A stretch of 64,000 nt of DNA from Dryocola clanedunensis (GTDB lineage Bacteria > Pseudomonadota > Gammaproteobacteria > Enterobacterales > Enterobacteriaceae): NCBI RefSeq assembly GCF_025215155.1, contig NZ_JALHAM010000120.1; one strand, given 5' to 3'. Within the stretch, counting starts at the first letter, position 1. Every line of letters begins with the position of its first letter. A program made the position numbers and the translations under genes. A model generated the notes under the pieces. The model saw only the letters and a program-made list of their open reading frames with translations. It searched no databases and was not told the origin of the DNA. Below are positions 25,729-34,841 of the stretch, one piece after another.

Positions 25729-26303
25729 TAGCGCACCATCAGCTGAGTAAACCATGCCGCCGGGACGTTATACGGCGGCATCATTAATTGTGAAATACCT
25801 TCCTCAACAATGTTTTCCGCCCGCGCTTTCAGTGCTTCATTCCCGCGTTTCATTTCCGCCAGCTGTAACCGCTTTTCGATGAGATAAACCCGTGCGAAAT
25901 GGGCGTCATATCTCAATATTTCACGAGTGTTATCAATAATATCTGCAAGCTTAATAGTCTGTGCATCCGCACTGGCCTGCGCGGTATGCAGGAAATGAGC
26001 GCGTTTGCGGTGGGCGCGATTGGTGCCGGGGGGCTGTTCAGGGTTGGTGAGCATCAATACCAGGGCGGCAACCTGCGGGCCAAAACGCTCTTCGATATCG
26101 AGAATCGTTGTGTCGGTGTCTTCCACCGTATCGTGTAACCAGGCGGCGGCCAGCACCTCTTCGTTATCGCAGACGCTGCGCACCAGTTCCACCACGGCGG
26201 CAGGATGGACGATGTAAGGCTCATAGGTATATTTGCGCCGTTGCTCACTGGCGGCGTGAGCTTTACTGGCGAATCGACGGGCGCGCTCTTCTAAGGTCTG
26301 CAT
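25719..26303 (-). CDS. HD-domain hydrolase resembling small alarmone hydrolase (Mesh1/SpoT type)
   Basis: A 194-residue cytoplasmic HD protein. The order of metal and substrate motifs matches the RelA/SpoT hydrolase domain: QRRKYTYEPYIVHPAAVV, then AAAWLHDTVEDTDTT, IEERFGPQVAALVLMLTN, and IKLADIIDNTREI. There is no synthetase, TGS or ACT domain, so this is a stand-alone hydrolase, possibly for (p)ppGpp or a related nucleotide. The ATG at 26303 has GGAGAGG upstream. It converges on yhjX and is divergent from eptB. Not part of the E. coli K-12 neighbourhood. Substrate is an inference. Confidence 0.75.
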   Translation of the reverse strand: MQTLEERARRFASKAHAASEQRRKYTYEPYIVHPAAVVELVRSVCDNEEVLAAAWLHDTVEDTDTTILDIEERFGPQVAALVLMLTNPEQPPGTNRAHRKRAHFLHTAQASADAQTIKLADIIDNTREILRYDAHFARVYLIEKRLQLAEMKRGNEALKARAENIVEEGISQLMMPPYNVPAAWFTQLMVRYQA

Positions 26304-26564
26304 AGGTGGCCTCTCCGGTTGCCTGGACTGCGCAAATTCAAGCCGCAATTGTGTTATTGGCAAAATGTAAAGAACACATATTATCGCGTCTTATGGCGAT
26401 ACATTTCGTGACCGCTGTGCTCTACTACGCGGCGCAAGTCTTGTGACCTGTGTCTAAGAATCGTCCCGATTCGTTGGCTATTTTCTACCGTTCAGAACTC
26501 TGCTGCAAACGAGGAGTCTGAATAGTCTTTGAGAAGCTTTACTCGCTTTATTCCGGACAATTGA

Positions 26565-28247
26565 ATGAATTATATTAAATCGATGACCCAGCAGAAATTA
26601 TGTTTTCTGTTAGCGGTATACATCGGCCTGTTTCTGAACATCTCGGTTTTTTATCACCGTTTTAACAGCTTCGCACAGAGCTTTATGGCATGGAAAGGAT
26701 TTGCTGCCGTGGCTGAAGTCGCCGCCTGTGTGTTGATTACATTTTTCTTACTCCGCCTGCTTTCCTTGTTTGGACGAACGGTGTGGCGCGTACTTGCAAG
26801 CCTCGTCGTGCTGTTTTCCGTCGGTGCCAGCTATTACATGACCTTCCTTAATGTGGTGATCGGCTACGGCATCATCGCTTCGGTTATGACAACGGATATC
26901 GATCTTTCTAAAGAGGTTGTTGGCTACCACTTTGTTATCTGGATGATTATCGTGAGCGCACTGCCGCTGATTCTTATCTGGAGCAACACTTGTCGCTATA
27001 CCCTGCTGAAACAATTACAAACCCGTAAGCACCGTGTGCGAAGTGTGGGTATCGTCCTGCTTGCCGGTCTGCTTGCCTGGGGCCCGTTGCGTCTGCTGGA
27101 TCACTTCCAGAGCCGTGACGAGAAACGCTCTACCGTTGACCTGGCCAGCTACGGCGGCGTGGTGGCGAACTCTTATCTGCCTTCGAACTGGGTATCGGCA
27201 CTGGGTTTATATGCCTGGGCGCAGGCGGACGAGTCCAGCGATAACAGTTCGCTGATGAACCCGGCGAAAAAATTCACCTATGTTGCGCCAAAAGATCTTG
27301 ATGATACCTACGTGGTGTTCGTGATTGGCGAAACGACACGTTGGGATCACATGGGGCTTCTGGGCTATGACCGGGATACCACGCCGAAACTGGCGAAGGA
27401 AAAAAATCTGGTCGCGTTCCGTGGTCAGTCTTGCGACACCGCCACTAAGCTCTCCCTGCGCTGCATGTTTGTACGCGAAGGCGGCACGGAAGATAATCCA
27501 CAGCGCACCCTGAAAGAACAAAACGTCTTTGCCGTTCTTAAGCAGCTGGGCTTTAGCACTGACCTGTTTGCGATGCAGAGTGAAGTCTGGTTCTACGGTA
27601 ACACCATGGCGGACAACATTGCCTACCGCGAGCAGATCGCCGCCGAGCCGCGTAACCGCGGTAAGACCGTGGATGACATGCTGCTGGTGGAGGAGGTGAA
27701 GCGTTCGCTCGATAAACACCCGGACGGCAAGCATCTGATCATTCTGCATACCAAAGGGTCGCACTTCTCCTACGTGCAGCGCTATCCGCGCAGCTACGCG
27801 AAGTGGACACCTGAATGTGTCAGTGTCGACAAAGAGTGCACCAAACAGCAGATGATCAACGCCTACGATAACTCGATACTTTATATCGATACGGTGCTGA
27901 CGGATGTGATTGACCAGTTCCGCGATAAGAAGGCGATTATCTTCTATGCCGCAGATCACGGGGAATCTATCAACGAGCATAAGCATCTGCACGGGACACC
28001 ACGTTTCATGGCTCCACCGGAGCAGTTCCGCGTACCGTTGATGCTGTGGGCGTCAGATAAGTATCTGCAAAATCCTGACCGTGCACGCTCCTTTGAGCAT
28101 ATGAAAGAGCAGGCGGCGATGAAGATCCCACATCGTCACGTCGAGCTGTATGACACCATTATGGGTTGCCTGGGTTACACTTCGCCGAACGGCGGAATTA
28201 ACGAGAACAACAACTGGTGTCACGTGCCGCAGAAGGCTACAAAGTAA
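26565..28247 (+). CDS. eptB: Kdo2-lipid A phosphoethanolamine 7''-transferase EptB
   Basis: A 560-residue inner-membrane enzyme that adds phosphoethanolamine to the outer Kdo of lipopolysaccharide. About five N-terminal transmembrane helices are followed by a periplasmic sulfatase-fold domain with the zinc site in FVIGETTRWDHMG, the nucleophile region SCDTATKLSLRCMF, and AADHGESINEHKHLHG. It matches E. coli EptB closely in length and order. The 261 bases upstream hold no other gene. Modification lowers surface charge and affects polymyxin sensitivity. Confidence 0.96.
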   Translation: MNYIKSMTQQKLCFLLAVYIGLFLNISVFYHRFNSFAQSFMAWKGFAAVAEVAACVLITFFLLRLLSLFGRTVWRVLASLVVLFSVGASYYMTFLNVVIGYGIIASVMTTDIDLSKEVVGYHFVIWMIIVSALPLILIWSNTCRYTLLKQLQTRKHRVRSVGIVLLAGLLAWGPLRLLDHFQSRDEKRSTVDLASYGGVVANSYLPSNWVSALGLYAWAQADESSDNSSLMNPAKKFTYVAPKDLDDTYVVFVIGETTRWDHMGLLGYDRDTTPKLAKEKNLVAFRGQSCDTATKLSLRCMFVREGGTEDNPQRTLKEQNVFAVLKQLGFSTDLFAMQSEVWFYGNTMADNIAYREQIAAEPRNRGKTVDDMLLVEEVKRSLDKHPDGKHLIILHTKGSHFSYVQRYPRSYAKWTPECVSVDKECTKQQMINAYDNSILYIDTVLTDVIDQFRDKKAIIFYAADHGESINEHKHLHGTPRFMAPPEQFRVPLMLWASDKYLQNPDRARSFEHMKEQAAMKIPHRHVELYDTIMGCLGYTSPNGGINENNNWCHVPQKATK

Positions 28248-28306
28248 CATTGATTCAACAATCGCTGTCTTTTAAATCAATTGATTTGTATTTTTAATTT
28301 AAGGGA

Positions 28307-28335
28307 TTGACGGCTAAAACGGTGCGCAGTAAGAT
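28307..28335 (+). promoter_or_regulatory. Sigma-70 promoter of tRNA-Pro
   Basis: TTGACG at 28307-28312 and TAAGAT at 28330-28335 with a 17-base spacer, then a GC-rich discriminator (GCGCTCCGC), the pattern of stringently controlled stable-RNA promoters. Confidence 0.8.
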
Positions 28336-28347
28336 GCGCTCCGCATT

Positions 28348-28424
28348 CGGCGAGTAGCGCAGCTTGGTAGCGCAACTGGTTTGGGACCAGTGGGTCGGAG
28401 GTTCGAATCCTCTCTCGCCGACCA
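28348..28424 (+). tRNA. tRNA-Pro (anticodon TGG)
   Basis: A 77-base tRNA with encoded CCA. The acceptor stem pairs CGGCGAG with CTCGCCG; the anticodon stem ACTGG/CCAGT encloses loop TTTGGGA with anticodon TGG at 28382-28384; the T arm is GGAGG-TTCGAAT-CCTCT. The sequence resembles E. coli proM (TGG), whereas E. coli carries proK (CGG) beside dppA. A strong promoter and terminator flank it. Confidence 0.97.
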
Positions 28425-28429
28425 CATTT

Positions 28430-28459
28430 AAAAAACCCCGCTTTTTAGCGGGGTTTTTT
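28430..28459 (+). terminator. Intrinsic terminator of tRNA-Pro
   Basis: Perfect stem AAAAAACCCCGC / GCGGGGTTTTTT around the loop TTTTTA; works in both directions. Confidence 0.93.
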
Positions 28460-28463
28460 GCAT

Positions 28464-28498
28464 CTGTAGGTTGGATAAGCGAAGCGTCATCCAACAAC
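28464..28498. repeat. REP palindrome
   Basis: TGTAGGTTGGATAAGCG with GCGTCATCCAACA, a variant of the window's REP unit. Confidence 0.7.
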
Positions 28499-28922
28499 TA
28501 CCCCGGACACAACGGCGGATGGATCAGCCCTACAAGATCGCCATTCCTGCTGAAAATATTCCTTCCATCGTGCTATCCCCGCCTTTAAATCGTTTTGTGA
28601 CATATTCCATTGTTTTTTGTTATGAAAGAGCGTGGTTTTTTGCGTCACTGCTTATGTTTTCTGCCAGCACAATTCGCTATTGCAGAGGCCGAACACAAAA
28701 TAAATCGTTCATATAATCACCGTCCGGCAAGAATTTTCATAAAATGTGAACAATCGATTCGCGCTATTGCGCGCAAAATAAGCAGTGTAATATTCTGGTA
28801 ACAAGCCCGTAGCATAAATTTCCCTGCTGGAAATACCCGCGCCCGCTTTTTTTTAACTTTGTTTGCGGTTTCTCACCCCTGCTGCAAATCCCCGCTACCT
28901 GTATTGACGTTTTAACGAACTG
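28499..28922. other. Gene-free stretch upstream of dppA
   Basis: Short open frames occur on both strands, but none has a ribosome site with a convincing product. I see no RNA gene here. Confidence 0.5.
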
Positions 28923-29092
28923 TTGACAGATTGTAGGGCGTGAGGGGCAATTTATGGACAGCCCGCACTACCACACAGCTCTCCAGAAGCATGGAATTCC
29001 CTGGCCTCACCACTCGCCTTCGGGCACACCGTACGGACCGCAAACAAATAACAAAGGTCTCACGGATAAAAACAACACATCTCACATTGGAG
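28923..29092 (+). promoter_or_regulatory. dppA promoter and leader with candidate GcvB pairing site
   Basis: A consensus -35 (TTGACA, 28923-28928) begins a long leader. AAACAACACA at 29070-29079 is complementary to the GU-rich R1 seed of the small RNA GcvB, a known repressor of dppA in enterics. The ribosome site TTGGAG ends eight bases before the ATG. A clear -10 is not obvious. Confidence 0.55.
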
Positions 29093-29099
29093 CGGAAGA

Positions 29100-30707
29100 A
29101 TGAGTATTTCCTTGAAGAAGTCAGGGATGCTGAAATTTGGTCTGAGCCTCGTCGCTTTGACCGTAGCAGCCAGCGTTCAGGCTAAAACCCTCGTCTATTG
29201 TTCAGAAGGCTCGCCTGAAGGTTTTAACCCACAGCTGTTCACCTCTGGTACCACCTACGATGCCAGCTCGGTGCCAATCTATAACCGTCTGGTAGAGTTC
29301 AAAATCGGCACTACCGAAATCATTCCTGGCCTTGCTGAAAAGTGGGAAGTGAGTGAAGACGGCAAAACCTACACCTTCCACCTGCGTAAGGGCGTGAAGT
29401 GGCAGGACAATAAAGACTTCAAACCAACGCGTGACCTGAATGCCGACGACGTTGTGTTCTCCTTCGACCGTCAGAAAAACGCTCAGAACCCGTACCATAA
29501 AGTTTCTGGCGGCAGCTACGAATACTTCGAAGGCATGGGGCTGCCGGATCTGATCAGCGAAATCAAGAAAGTGGACGACGACACGGTTCAGTTCGTGCTG
29601 ACCCGTCCTGAAGCGCCGTTCCTTGCCGATATGGCGATGGACTTTGCCTCGATCCTGTCCAAAGAGTACGCGGACAACATGCTGAAAGCCGGTACGCCGG
29701 AAAAAATCGACCTGAACCCAATCGGTACCGGGCCGTTCCAGCTGCTGCAATACCAGAAAGACTCCCGCATTCTGTATAAAGCGTTCCCGGGCTACTGGGG
29801 GACCAAACCGCAGATCGACCGTCTGGTCTTCTCCATCACGCCTGATGCCTCTGTGCGTTACGCCAAACTGCAGAAAAACGAGTGCCAGGTTATGCCGTTC
29901 CCGAACCCGGCCGATATCGCTCGCATGAAGCAGGATAAGAACATCAACCTGATGGAACAGGCTGGCCTGAACGTGGGTTACCTCTCTTTCAACACCGAGA
30001 AAAAGCCGTTTGACGACGTGAAAGTGCGTCAGGCGCTGACCTACGCGGTGAACAAAGAAGCGATCATCAAGGCGGTTTATCAGGGCGCGGGCACCGCGGC
30101 TAAAAACCTGATCCCACCAACTATGTGGGGCTACAACGACGCCGTGAAGGATTACACCTACGATCCGGAGAAAGCGAAGGCGCTGCTGAAAGAATCTGGC
30201 CACGCCGATGGCTTCACTGTTGACCTGTGGGCAATGCCTGTTCAGCGTCCATACAACCCGAACGCTCGCCGTATGGCAGAGATGATTCAGGCTGACTGGG
30301 CGAAAGTGGGCGTGACCGCCAAAATCGTCACCTACGAGTGGGGCGAATACCTGAAGCGCGCCAAAGCGGGTGAGCACCAGGCGGTGATGATGGGCTGGAC
30401 CGGGGACAATGGGGATCCGGACAACTTCTTCGCCACCCTGTTCAGCTGTGCAGCGGCGAAAGACGGCTCCAACTACTCTCGCTGGTGCTACAAGCCGTTT
30501 GAAGACCTGATCCAGCCTGCTCGCGCAGCCGAAGATCACAACAAGCGTATCGAGCTGTACAAGCAGGCTCAGGTCGTGATGCATGATCAGGCTCCGGCGC
30601 TGATCGTTGCCCACTCCACCGTCTATGAGCCGGTGCGCAAAGAAGTGAAAGGCTACGTGGTAGACCCGTTGGGCAAACACCACTTTGAGAACGTCTCAGT
30701 AGAATAA
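29100..30707 (+). CDS. dppA: Periplasmic dipeptide-binding protein DppA
   Basis: A 535-residue periplasmic solute-binding protein, exactly the E. coli length. The signal peptide ends VAASVQA, and the mature protein starts KTLVYCSEGSPEGFNPQ. It feeds dipeptides (and haem in E. coli) to DppBCDF. Motifs GWTGDNGDPDNFFATLFSC and PVQRPYNPNARRMAEMIQ line the ligand site. A REP element separates it from dppB, consistent with the higher expression needed for a binding protein. Probably repressed by GcvB. Confidence 0.98.
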   Translation: MSISLKKSGMLKFGLSLVALTVAASVQAKTLVYCSEGSPEGFNPQLFTSGTTYDASSVPIYNRLVEFKIGTTEIIPGLAEKWEVSEDGKTYTFHLRKGVKWQDNKDFKPTRDLNADDVVFSFDRQKNAQNPYHKVSGGSYEYFEGMGLPDLISEIKKVDDDTVQFVLTRPEAPFLADMAMDFASILSKEYADNMLKAGTPEKIDLNPIGTGPFQLLQYQKDSRILYKAFPGYWGTKPQIDRLVFSITPDASVRYAKLQKNECQVMPFPNPADIARMKQDKNINLMEQAGLNVGYLSFNTEKKPFDDVKVRQALTYAVNKEAIIKAVYQGAGTAAKNLIPPTMWGYNDAVKDYTYDPEKAKALLKESGHADGFTVDLWAMPVQRPYNPNARRMAEMIQADWAKVGVTAKIVTYEWGEYLKRAKAGEHQAVMMGWTGDNGDPDNFFATLFSCAAAKDGSNYSRWCYKPFEDLIQPARAAEDHNKRIELYKQAQVVMHDQAPALIVAHSTVYEPVRKEVKGYVVDPLGKHHFENVSVE

Positions 30708-30729
30708 TAAGCACGATAGCCTCTCTCAT

Positions 30730-30779
30730 TATCCACCCTGTGAACTTGTAGGGTGGATAAGCGCCAGCGCCATCCACCG
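30730..30779. repeat. REP element between dppA and dppB
   Basis: TATCCACCCTG, a loop, then GTAGGGTGGATAAGCGCC with GCGCCATCCACCGC. Likely stabilises the dppA message 3' end. Confidence 0.78.
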
Positions 30780-30875
30780 CTGAGGCCGTGGCAGAGAGGG
30801 GCGTATTATTTGTAATTTGTGAGCAATACAGACGAAGCGTGACCAGGCGCGACGTCACTACAGAGAATCCGGGTT

Positions 30876-31895
30876 ATGTTGCAGTTTATCCTCCGACGTC
30901 TGGGATTAGTTATCCCCACGTTTATCGGTATTACCCTACTGACCTTCGCCTTCGTGCATATGATCCCCGGTGACCCGGTGCTGATCATGGCCGGTGAGCG
31001 AGGCATATCTCCTGCTCGTCATGCTCAGCTGTTGGCAGAACTCGGCCTTGATAAGCCGATGTGGCAGCAGTACCTCCATTACGTCTGGGGCGTAATGCAT
31101 GGCGACCTGGGCATCTCCTTAAAAAGCCGCCTCCCCGTCTGGGGTGAGTTCGTACCGCGCTTTAAAGCGACGATGGAACTCGGCGTGTGCGCGATGATTT
31201 TCGCCGTTGCCGTGGGTATCCCGGTTGGCGTACTGGCCGCCGTGAAGCGCGGTTCCGTGTTTGACCACACCGCGGTAGGCCTGGCCCTGACCGGCTACTC
31301 CATGCCTATCTTCTGGTGGGGAATGATGCTGATCATGCTGGTTTCGGTGTACTGGAACCTGACCCCGGTATCCGGGCGAATAAGCGACATCGTCTTCCTG
31401 GACGACAGCCAGCCGCTCACCGGCTTCATGCTGATAGACACCGCCATCTGGGGCGAGAAGGGCGACTTTATCGACGCGCTGGCCCATATGGTGCTGCCTG
31501 CCGTCGTGCTCGGCACCATCCCGCTGGCGGTTATCGTGCGTATGACACGTTCGGCGATGCTGGAAGTGCTCGGTGAGGACTACATCCGTACCGCTCGCGC
31601 CAAAGGCCTGACCCGTATGCGTGTCATCGTGGTTCACGCTTTGCGTAACGCCATGTTGCCTGTCGTTACCGTCATCGGTTTGCAGGTCGGTACGATGCTG
31701 GCCGGTGCCATTCTGACGGAAACCATCTTCTCCTGGCCGGGCCTTGGCCGCTGGCTGATTGACGCATTGCAGCGTCGTGACTACCCGGTAGTGCAGGGCG
31801 GTGTCTTACTGGTGGCGACGATGATTATCCTCGTTAACCTGATTGTCGACCTGCTGTACGGCGTGGTGAACCCGCGTATCCGCCATAAGAAATAA
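30876..31895 (+). CDS. dppB: Dipeptide ABC transporter permease DppB
   Basis: A 339-residue inner-membrane permease with about six transmembrane helices, equal to E. coli in length. It starts MLQFILRRLGLVIPTFIGITLLTF. The EAA loop that docks the ATPases is in EDYIRTARAKGLTRMRVIVVHALRNAMLPV. Pairs with DppC. Nine bases separate it from dppC. Confidence 0.97.
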   Translation: MLQFILRRLGLVIPTFIGITLLTFAFVHMIPGDPVLIMAGERGISPARHAQLLAELGLDKPMWQQYLHYVWGVMHGDLGISLKSRLPVWGEFVPRFKATMELGVCAMIFAVAVGIPVGVLAAVKRGSVFDHTAVGLALTGYSMPIFWWGMMLIMLVSVYWNLTPVSGRISDIVFLDDSQPLTGFMLIDTAIWGEKGDFIDALAHMVLPAVVLGTIPLAVIVRMTRSAMLEVLGEDYIRTARAKGLTRMRVIVVHALRNAMLPVVTVIGLQVGTMLAGAILTETIFSWPGLGRWLIDALQRRDYPVVQGGVLLVATMIILVNLIVDLLYGVVNPRIRHKK

Positions 31896-31903
31896 GGGCC
31901 ATC

Positions 31904-32806
31904 ATGACGCAAATAACTGATCCAAAAGTGGTGGCGGCGCCAAAACCGATGACGCCCTTCCAGGAATTCTGGCACTACTTCAAACGTAACAAAGGCGCGG
32001 TTGTCGGCCTGGTGTATGTCACGGTGATGATTCTGATCGCCATCTTCGCCAACTTCATCTCTCCGCACGGCCCGGCTGAACAGTTCCGCGATGCGCTGCT
32101 CCACCCGCCGGTCTGGCAGGAAGGCGGCAGCTGGCAGTTCCTGCTCGGCACCGATGACGTCGGCCGCGACATCATGGCTCGCCTGATGTACGGCGCGCGC
32201 CTGTCGCTGCTGGTCGGCTGCCTGGTGGTTGTGCTGTCGCTGGTGATGGGCGTGGTGCTGGGCCTGATTGCCGGCTACTTCGGCGGCATCATCGACAACA
32301 TCATCATGCGTGTCGTCGACATCATGCTGGCGTTGCCAAGCCTGCTGCTGGCGCTGGTGCTGGTGGCGATCTTCGGCCCGTCGATAGTGAACGCCTCGCT
32401 GGCCCTGACGTTCGTTGCTCTGCCGCACTATGTGCGACTGACGCGCGGCGCGGTGCTGGTGGAAGTCCACCGTGATTATGTGACGGCATCCCGTGTTGCT
32501 GGCGCAAGCCCGATGCGCCAGATGTTCATCAATATTTTACCGAACTGCCTTGCACCGCTTATCGTGCAGGCCTCTCTTGGCTTCTCTAACGCCATTCTCG
32601 ATATGGCCGCCCTTGGCTTCCTTGGCATGGGTGCGCAGCCGCCAACGCCGGAGTGGGGCACCATGCTCTCCGACGTGCTGCAGTTTGCGCAAAGTGCCTG
32701 GTGGGTTGTGACCTTCCCGGGTCTGGCAATCCTGCTGACGGTGCTGGCATTTAACCTGATGGGTGACGGGCTGCGTGACGCGCTCGATCCTAAACTGAAG
32801 CAGTAA
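31904..32806 (+). CDS. dppC: Dipeptide ABC transporter permease DppC
   Basis: A 300-residue permease, the E. coli length. The N-terminal OppC-type cytoplasmic segment FQEFWHYFKRNKGAVVGLVYV precedes the helices; the EAA loop is HRDYVTASRVAGASPMRQMFINILPNCLAP. Forms the membrane channel with DppB. Confidence 0.97.
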   Translation: MTQITDPKVVAAPKPMTPFQEFWHYFKRNKGAVVGLVYVTVMILIAIFANFISPHGPAEQFRDALLHPPVWQEGGSWQFLLGTDDVGRDIMARLMYGARLSLLVGCLVVVLSLVMGVVLGLIAGYFGGIIDNIIMRVVDIMLALPSLLLALVLVAIFGPSIVNASLALTFVALPHYVRLTRGAVLVEVHRDYVTASRVAGASPMRQMFINILPNCLAPLIVQASLGFSNAILDMAALGFLGMGAQPPTPEWGTMLSDVLQFAQSAWWVVTFPGLAILLTVLAFNLMGDGLRDALDPKLKQ

Positions 32807-32816
32807 GAGGTTCGAG

Positions 32817-33800
32817 ATGGCGTTATTGAATGTAGATAAATTATCGGTGCACTTCGGCGACGAAGGCACCCCGTTCCGTGCCGTAGACCGCATCAGCTAT
32901 AACGTTAGCCAGGGCGAAGTCGTGGGTATCGTGGGCGAGTCCGGCTCCGGCAAGTCCGTCAGCTCGCTGGCGATTATGGGGCTGATTGATTTTCCCGGTC
33001 GCGTCATGGCCGAGAAGCTGGAGTTCAACGGCCGCGACCTGCAAAAGATCTCCGAGAAAGAGCGCCGTAACCTGGTCGGTGCCGAAGTGGCGATGATCTT
33101 CCAGGACCCGATGACCAGCCTGAACCCGTGCTACACCGTTGGTTTCCAGATCATGGAAGCCATTAAGGTGCATCAGGGCGGCAACAAAAAAACGCGCGTT
33201 CAGCGCGCAATCGACCTGCTGAACCTGGTGGGCATTCCCGATGCGGCTTCGCGCCTCGACGTCTATCCCCATCAGCTTTCCGGCGGGATGAGCCAGCGCG
33301 TGATGATCGCCATGGCAATTGCCTGTCGGCCGAAGCTGCTGATTGCCGATGAGCCAACTACCGCGCTGGATGTGACCATCCAGGCGCAGATCATCGAGCT
33401 GTTACTGGAGCTGCAGCAAAAAGAGAACATGGCGCTGATTTTAATCACCCATGACCTCGCGCTGGTGGCGGAAGCGGCACACAAAATCATCGTGATGTAC
33501 GCAGGCCAGGTGGTGGAAACGGGCGAAGCGAAGGATATCTTCCGCGCGCCGCGCCATCCGTATACCCAGGCCCTGCTGCGCGCGCTGCCGGAGTTTGCGC
33601 AGGATAAAGCTCGTCTGGCCTCGCTGCCGGGCGTGGTGCCGGGCAAGTACGACCGCCCGAACGGCTGCCTGCTCAACCCTCGTTGCCCGTATGCTACTGA
33701 CCGCTGCCGCGCAGAAGAGCCAGAGCTGAACCTGGTGGACCACGGACGCCAGTCCAAGTGCCACTATCCCCTCGATGATGCCGGGAGGCCAACGCTATGA
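32817..33800 (+). CDS. dppD: Dipeptide ABC transporter ATPase DppD
   Basis: A 327-residue ABC ATPase, the E. coli length. Walker A is GESGSGKS, the signature is LSGGMSQRVMIAMAIA, and Walker B is LLIADEPTTALD. The C-terminal oligopeptide-transport extension carries cysteines (NGCLLNPRCPYATDRC) that in this family can hold an iron-sulfur cluster. Its stop overlaps the dppF start as ATGA. Confidence 0.97.
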   Translation: MALLNVDKLSVHFGDEGTPFRAVDRISYNVSQGEVVGIVGESGSGKSVSSLAIMGLIDFPGRVMAEKLEFNGRDLQKISEKERRNLVGAEVAMIFQDPMTSLNPCYTVGFQIMEAIKVHQGGNKKTRVQRAIDLLNLVGIPDAASRLDVYPHQLSGGMSQRVMIAMAIACRPKLLIADEPTTALDVTIQAQIIELLLELQQKENMALILITHDLALVAEAAHKIIVMYAGQVVETGEAKDIFRAPRHPYTQALLRALPEFAQDKARLASLPGVVPGKYDRPNGCLLNPRCPYATDRCRAEEPELNLVDHGRQSKCHYPLDDAGRPTL

Positions 33801-34801
33801 GTACCGAACAGGCCACCGCGCAACCGCTGCTGCGGGCCATTGATTTAAAGAAACACTATCCGGTCAAGAAGGGCATTTTCGGTCAGGAGCGCCTGGTGAA
33901 GGCGCTGGACGGCGTGTCGTTTGAGCTGGAGCGCGGAAAAACGCTGGCGGTGGTGGGCGAATCCGGCTGTGGCAAATCCACTCTGGGCCGCCTGCTGACG
34001 ATGATTGAAATCCCAACCGGCGGCGAGCTGTACTATCAGGGCCAGGATCTGCTGGTGCCGGACGTTACGGCTGAAAAGCTCAGGCGTCAGAAAATCCAGA
34101 TCGTCTTCCAGAACCCGTACGGCTCTCTGAACCCGCGTAAGAAAGTGGGGCAGATTCTGGAGGAGCCGCTGCAAATCAATACCAGCCTGAGCAAAGCCGA
34201 GCGCCGCGAAAAAGCGCTGGCGATGATGGCGAAAGTGGGGCTGAAAACTGAGCATTACGACCGCTACCCGCACATGTTCTCCGGCGGCCAGCGTCAGCGT
34301 ATCGCCATCGCCCGCGGTCTGATGTTAGATCCGGACGTGGTGATTGCCGATGAGCCTGTTTCCGCGCTGGATGTTTCGGTGCGTGCGCAGGTGCTGAACC
34401 TGATGATGGATTTGCAGGAGGAGATGGGGCTGTCGTATGTGTTTATCTCCCACGACCTGTCCGTGGTAGAGCACATCGCCGACGAAGTGATGGTGATGTA
34501 CCTGGGCCGCTGCGTAGAGAAGGGCACCAAAGATCAGATCTTCTCCAACCCGCGTCACCCTTACACCCAGGCGCTGCTGTCTGCGACCCCACGTCTGAAC
34601 CCGGACGAACGCCGCGAGCGCATCAAGCTGACCGGCGAGCTGCCAAGCCCGCTGAACCCACCGCCGGGCTGCGCCTTCAACGCCCGCTGCCGCCGCCGCT
34701 TCGGCCCCTGCACCCAGCTGCAGCCGCAGCTCAAGGAGTACGGCGGCCAGCTGGTCGCCTGCTTCGCCGTTGACCAGGATGAGAACGGGGAAATCCGTTA
34801 A
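33797..34801 (+). CDS. dppF: Dipeptide ABC transporter ATPase DppF
   Basis: A 334-residue ABC ATPase, the E. coli length. Walker A is GESGCGKS, the signature FSGGQRQRIAIARGLM, Walker B VVIADEPVSALD, and the C-terminal Cys-rich extension PPGCAFNARCRRRFGPC is present. Partner of DppD. Its first 109 bases (with the last ten of the dppD side) recur at 38691-38809 with four synonymous differences. A strong terminator follows. Confidence 0.97.
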   Translation: MSTEQATAQPLLRAIDLKKHYPVKKGIFGQERLVKALDGVSFELERGKTLAVVGESGCGKSTLGRLLTMIEIPTGGELYYQGQDLLVPDVTAEKLRRQKIQIVFQNPYGSLNPRKKVGQILEEPLQINTSLSKAERREKALAMMAKVGLKTEHYDRYPHMFSGGQRQRIAIARGLMLDPDVVIADEPVSALDVSVRAQVLNLMMDLQEEMGLSYVFISHDLSVVEHIADEVMVMYLGRCVEKGTKDQIFSNPRHPYTQALLSATPRLNPDERRERIKLTGELPSPLNPPPGCAFNARCRRRFGPCTQLQPQLKEYGGQLVACFAVDQDENGEIR

Positions 34802-34803
34802 TT

Positions 34804-34831
34804 AAAAAGCCGGGAACTTTCCCGGCTTTTT
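34804..34831. terminator. Bidirectional terminator after dppF
   Basis: AAAAAGCCGGGAA / TTCCCGGCTTTTT stem, T-rich on both strands; shared by dppF and the convergent hcp gene. Confidence 0.92.
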
Positions 34832-34841
34832 ATTTGTGATC

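Noticed and set aside
28471..28801. Short frames between tRNA-Pro and dppA
   Set aside because: No ribosome sites, no conserved pattern, partly inside a REP.
29202..30683. 493-codon open frame on the minus strand
   Set aside because: Antisense shadow of dppA with no ribosome site or family match.
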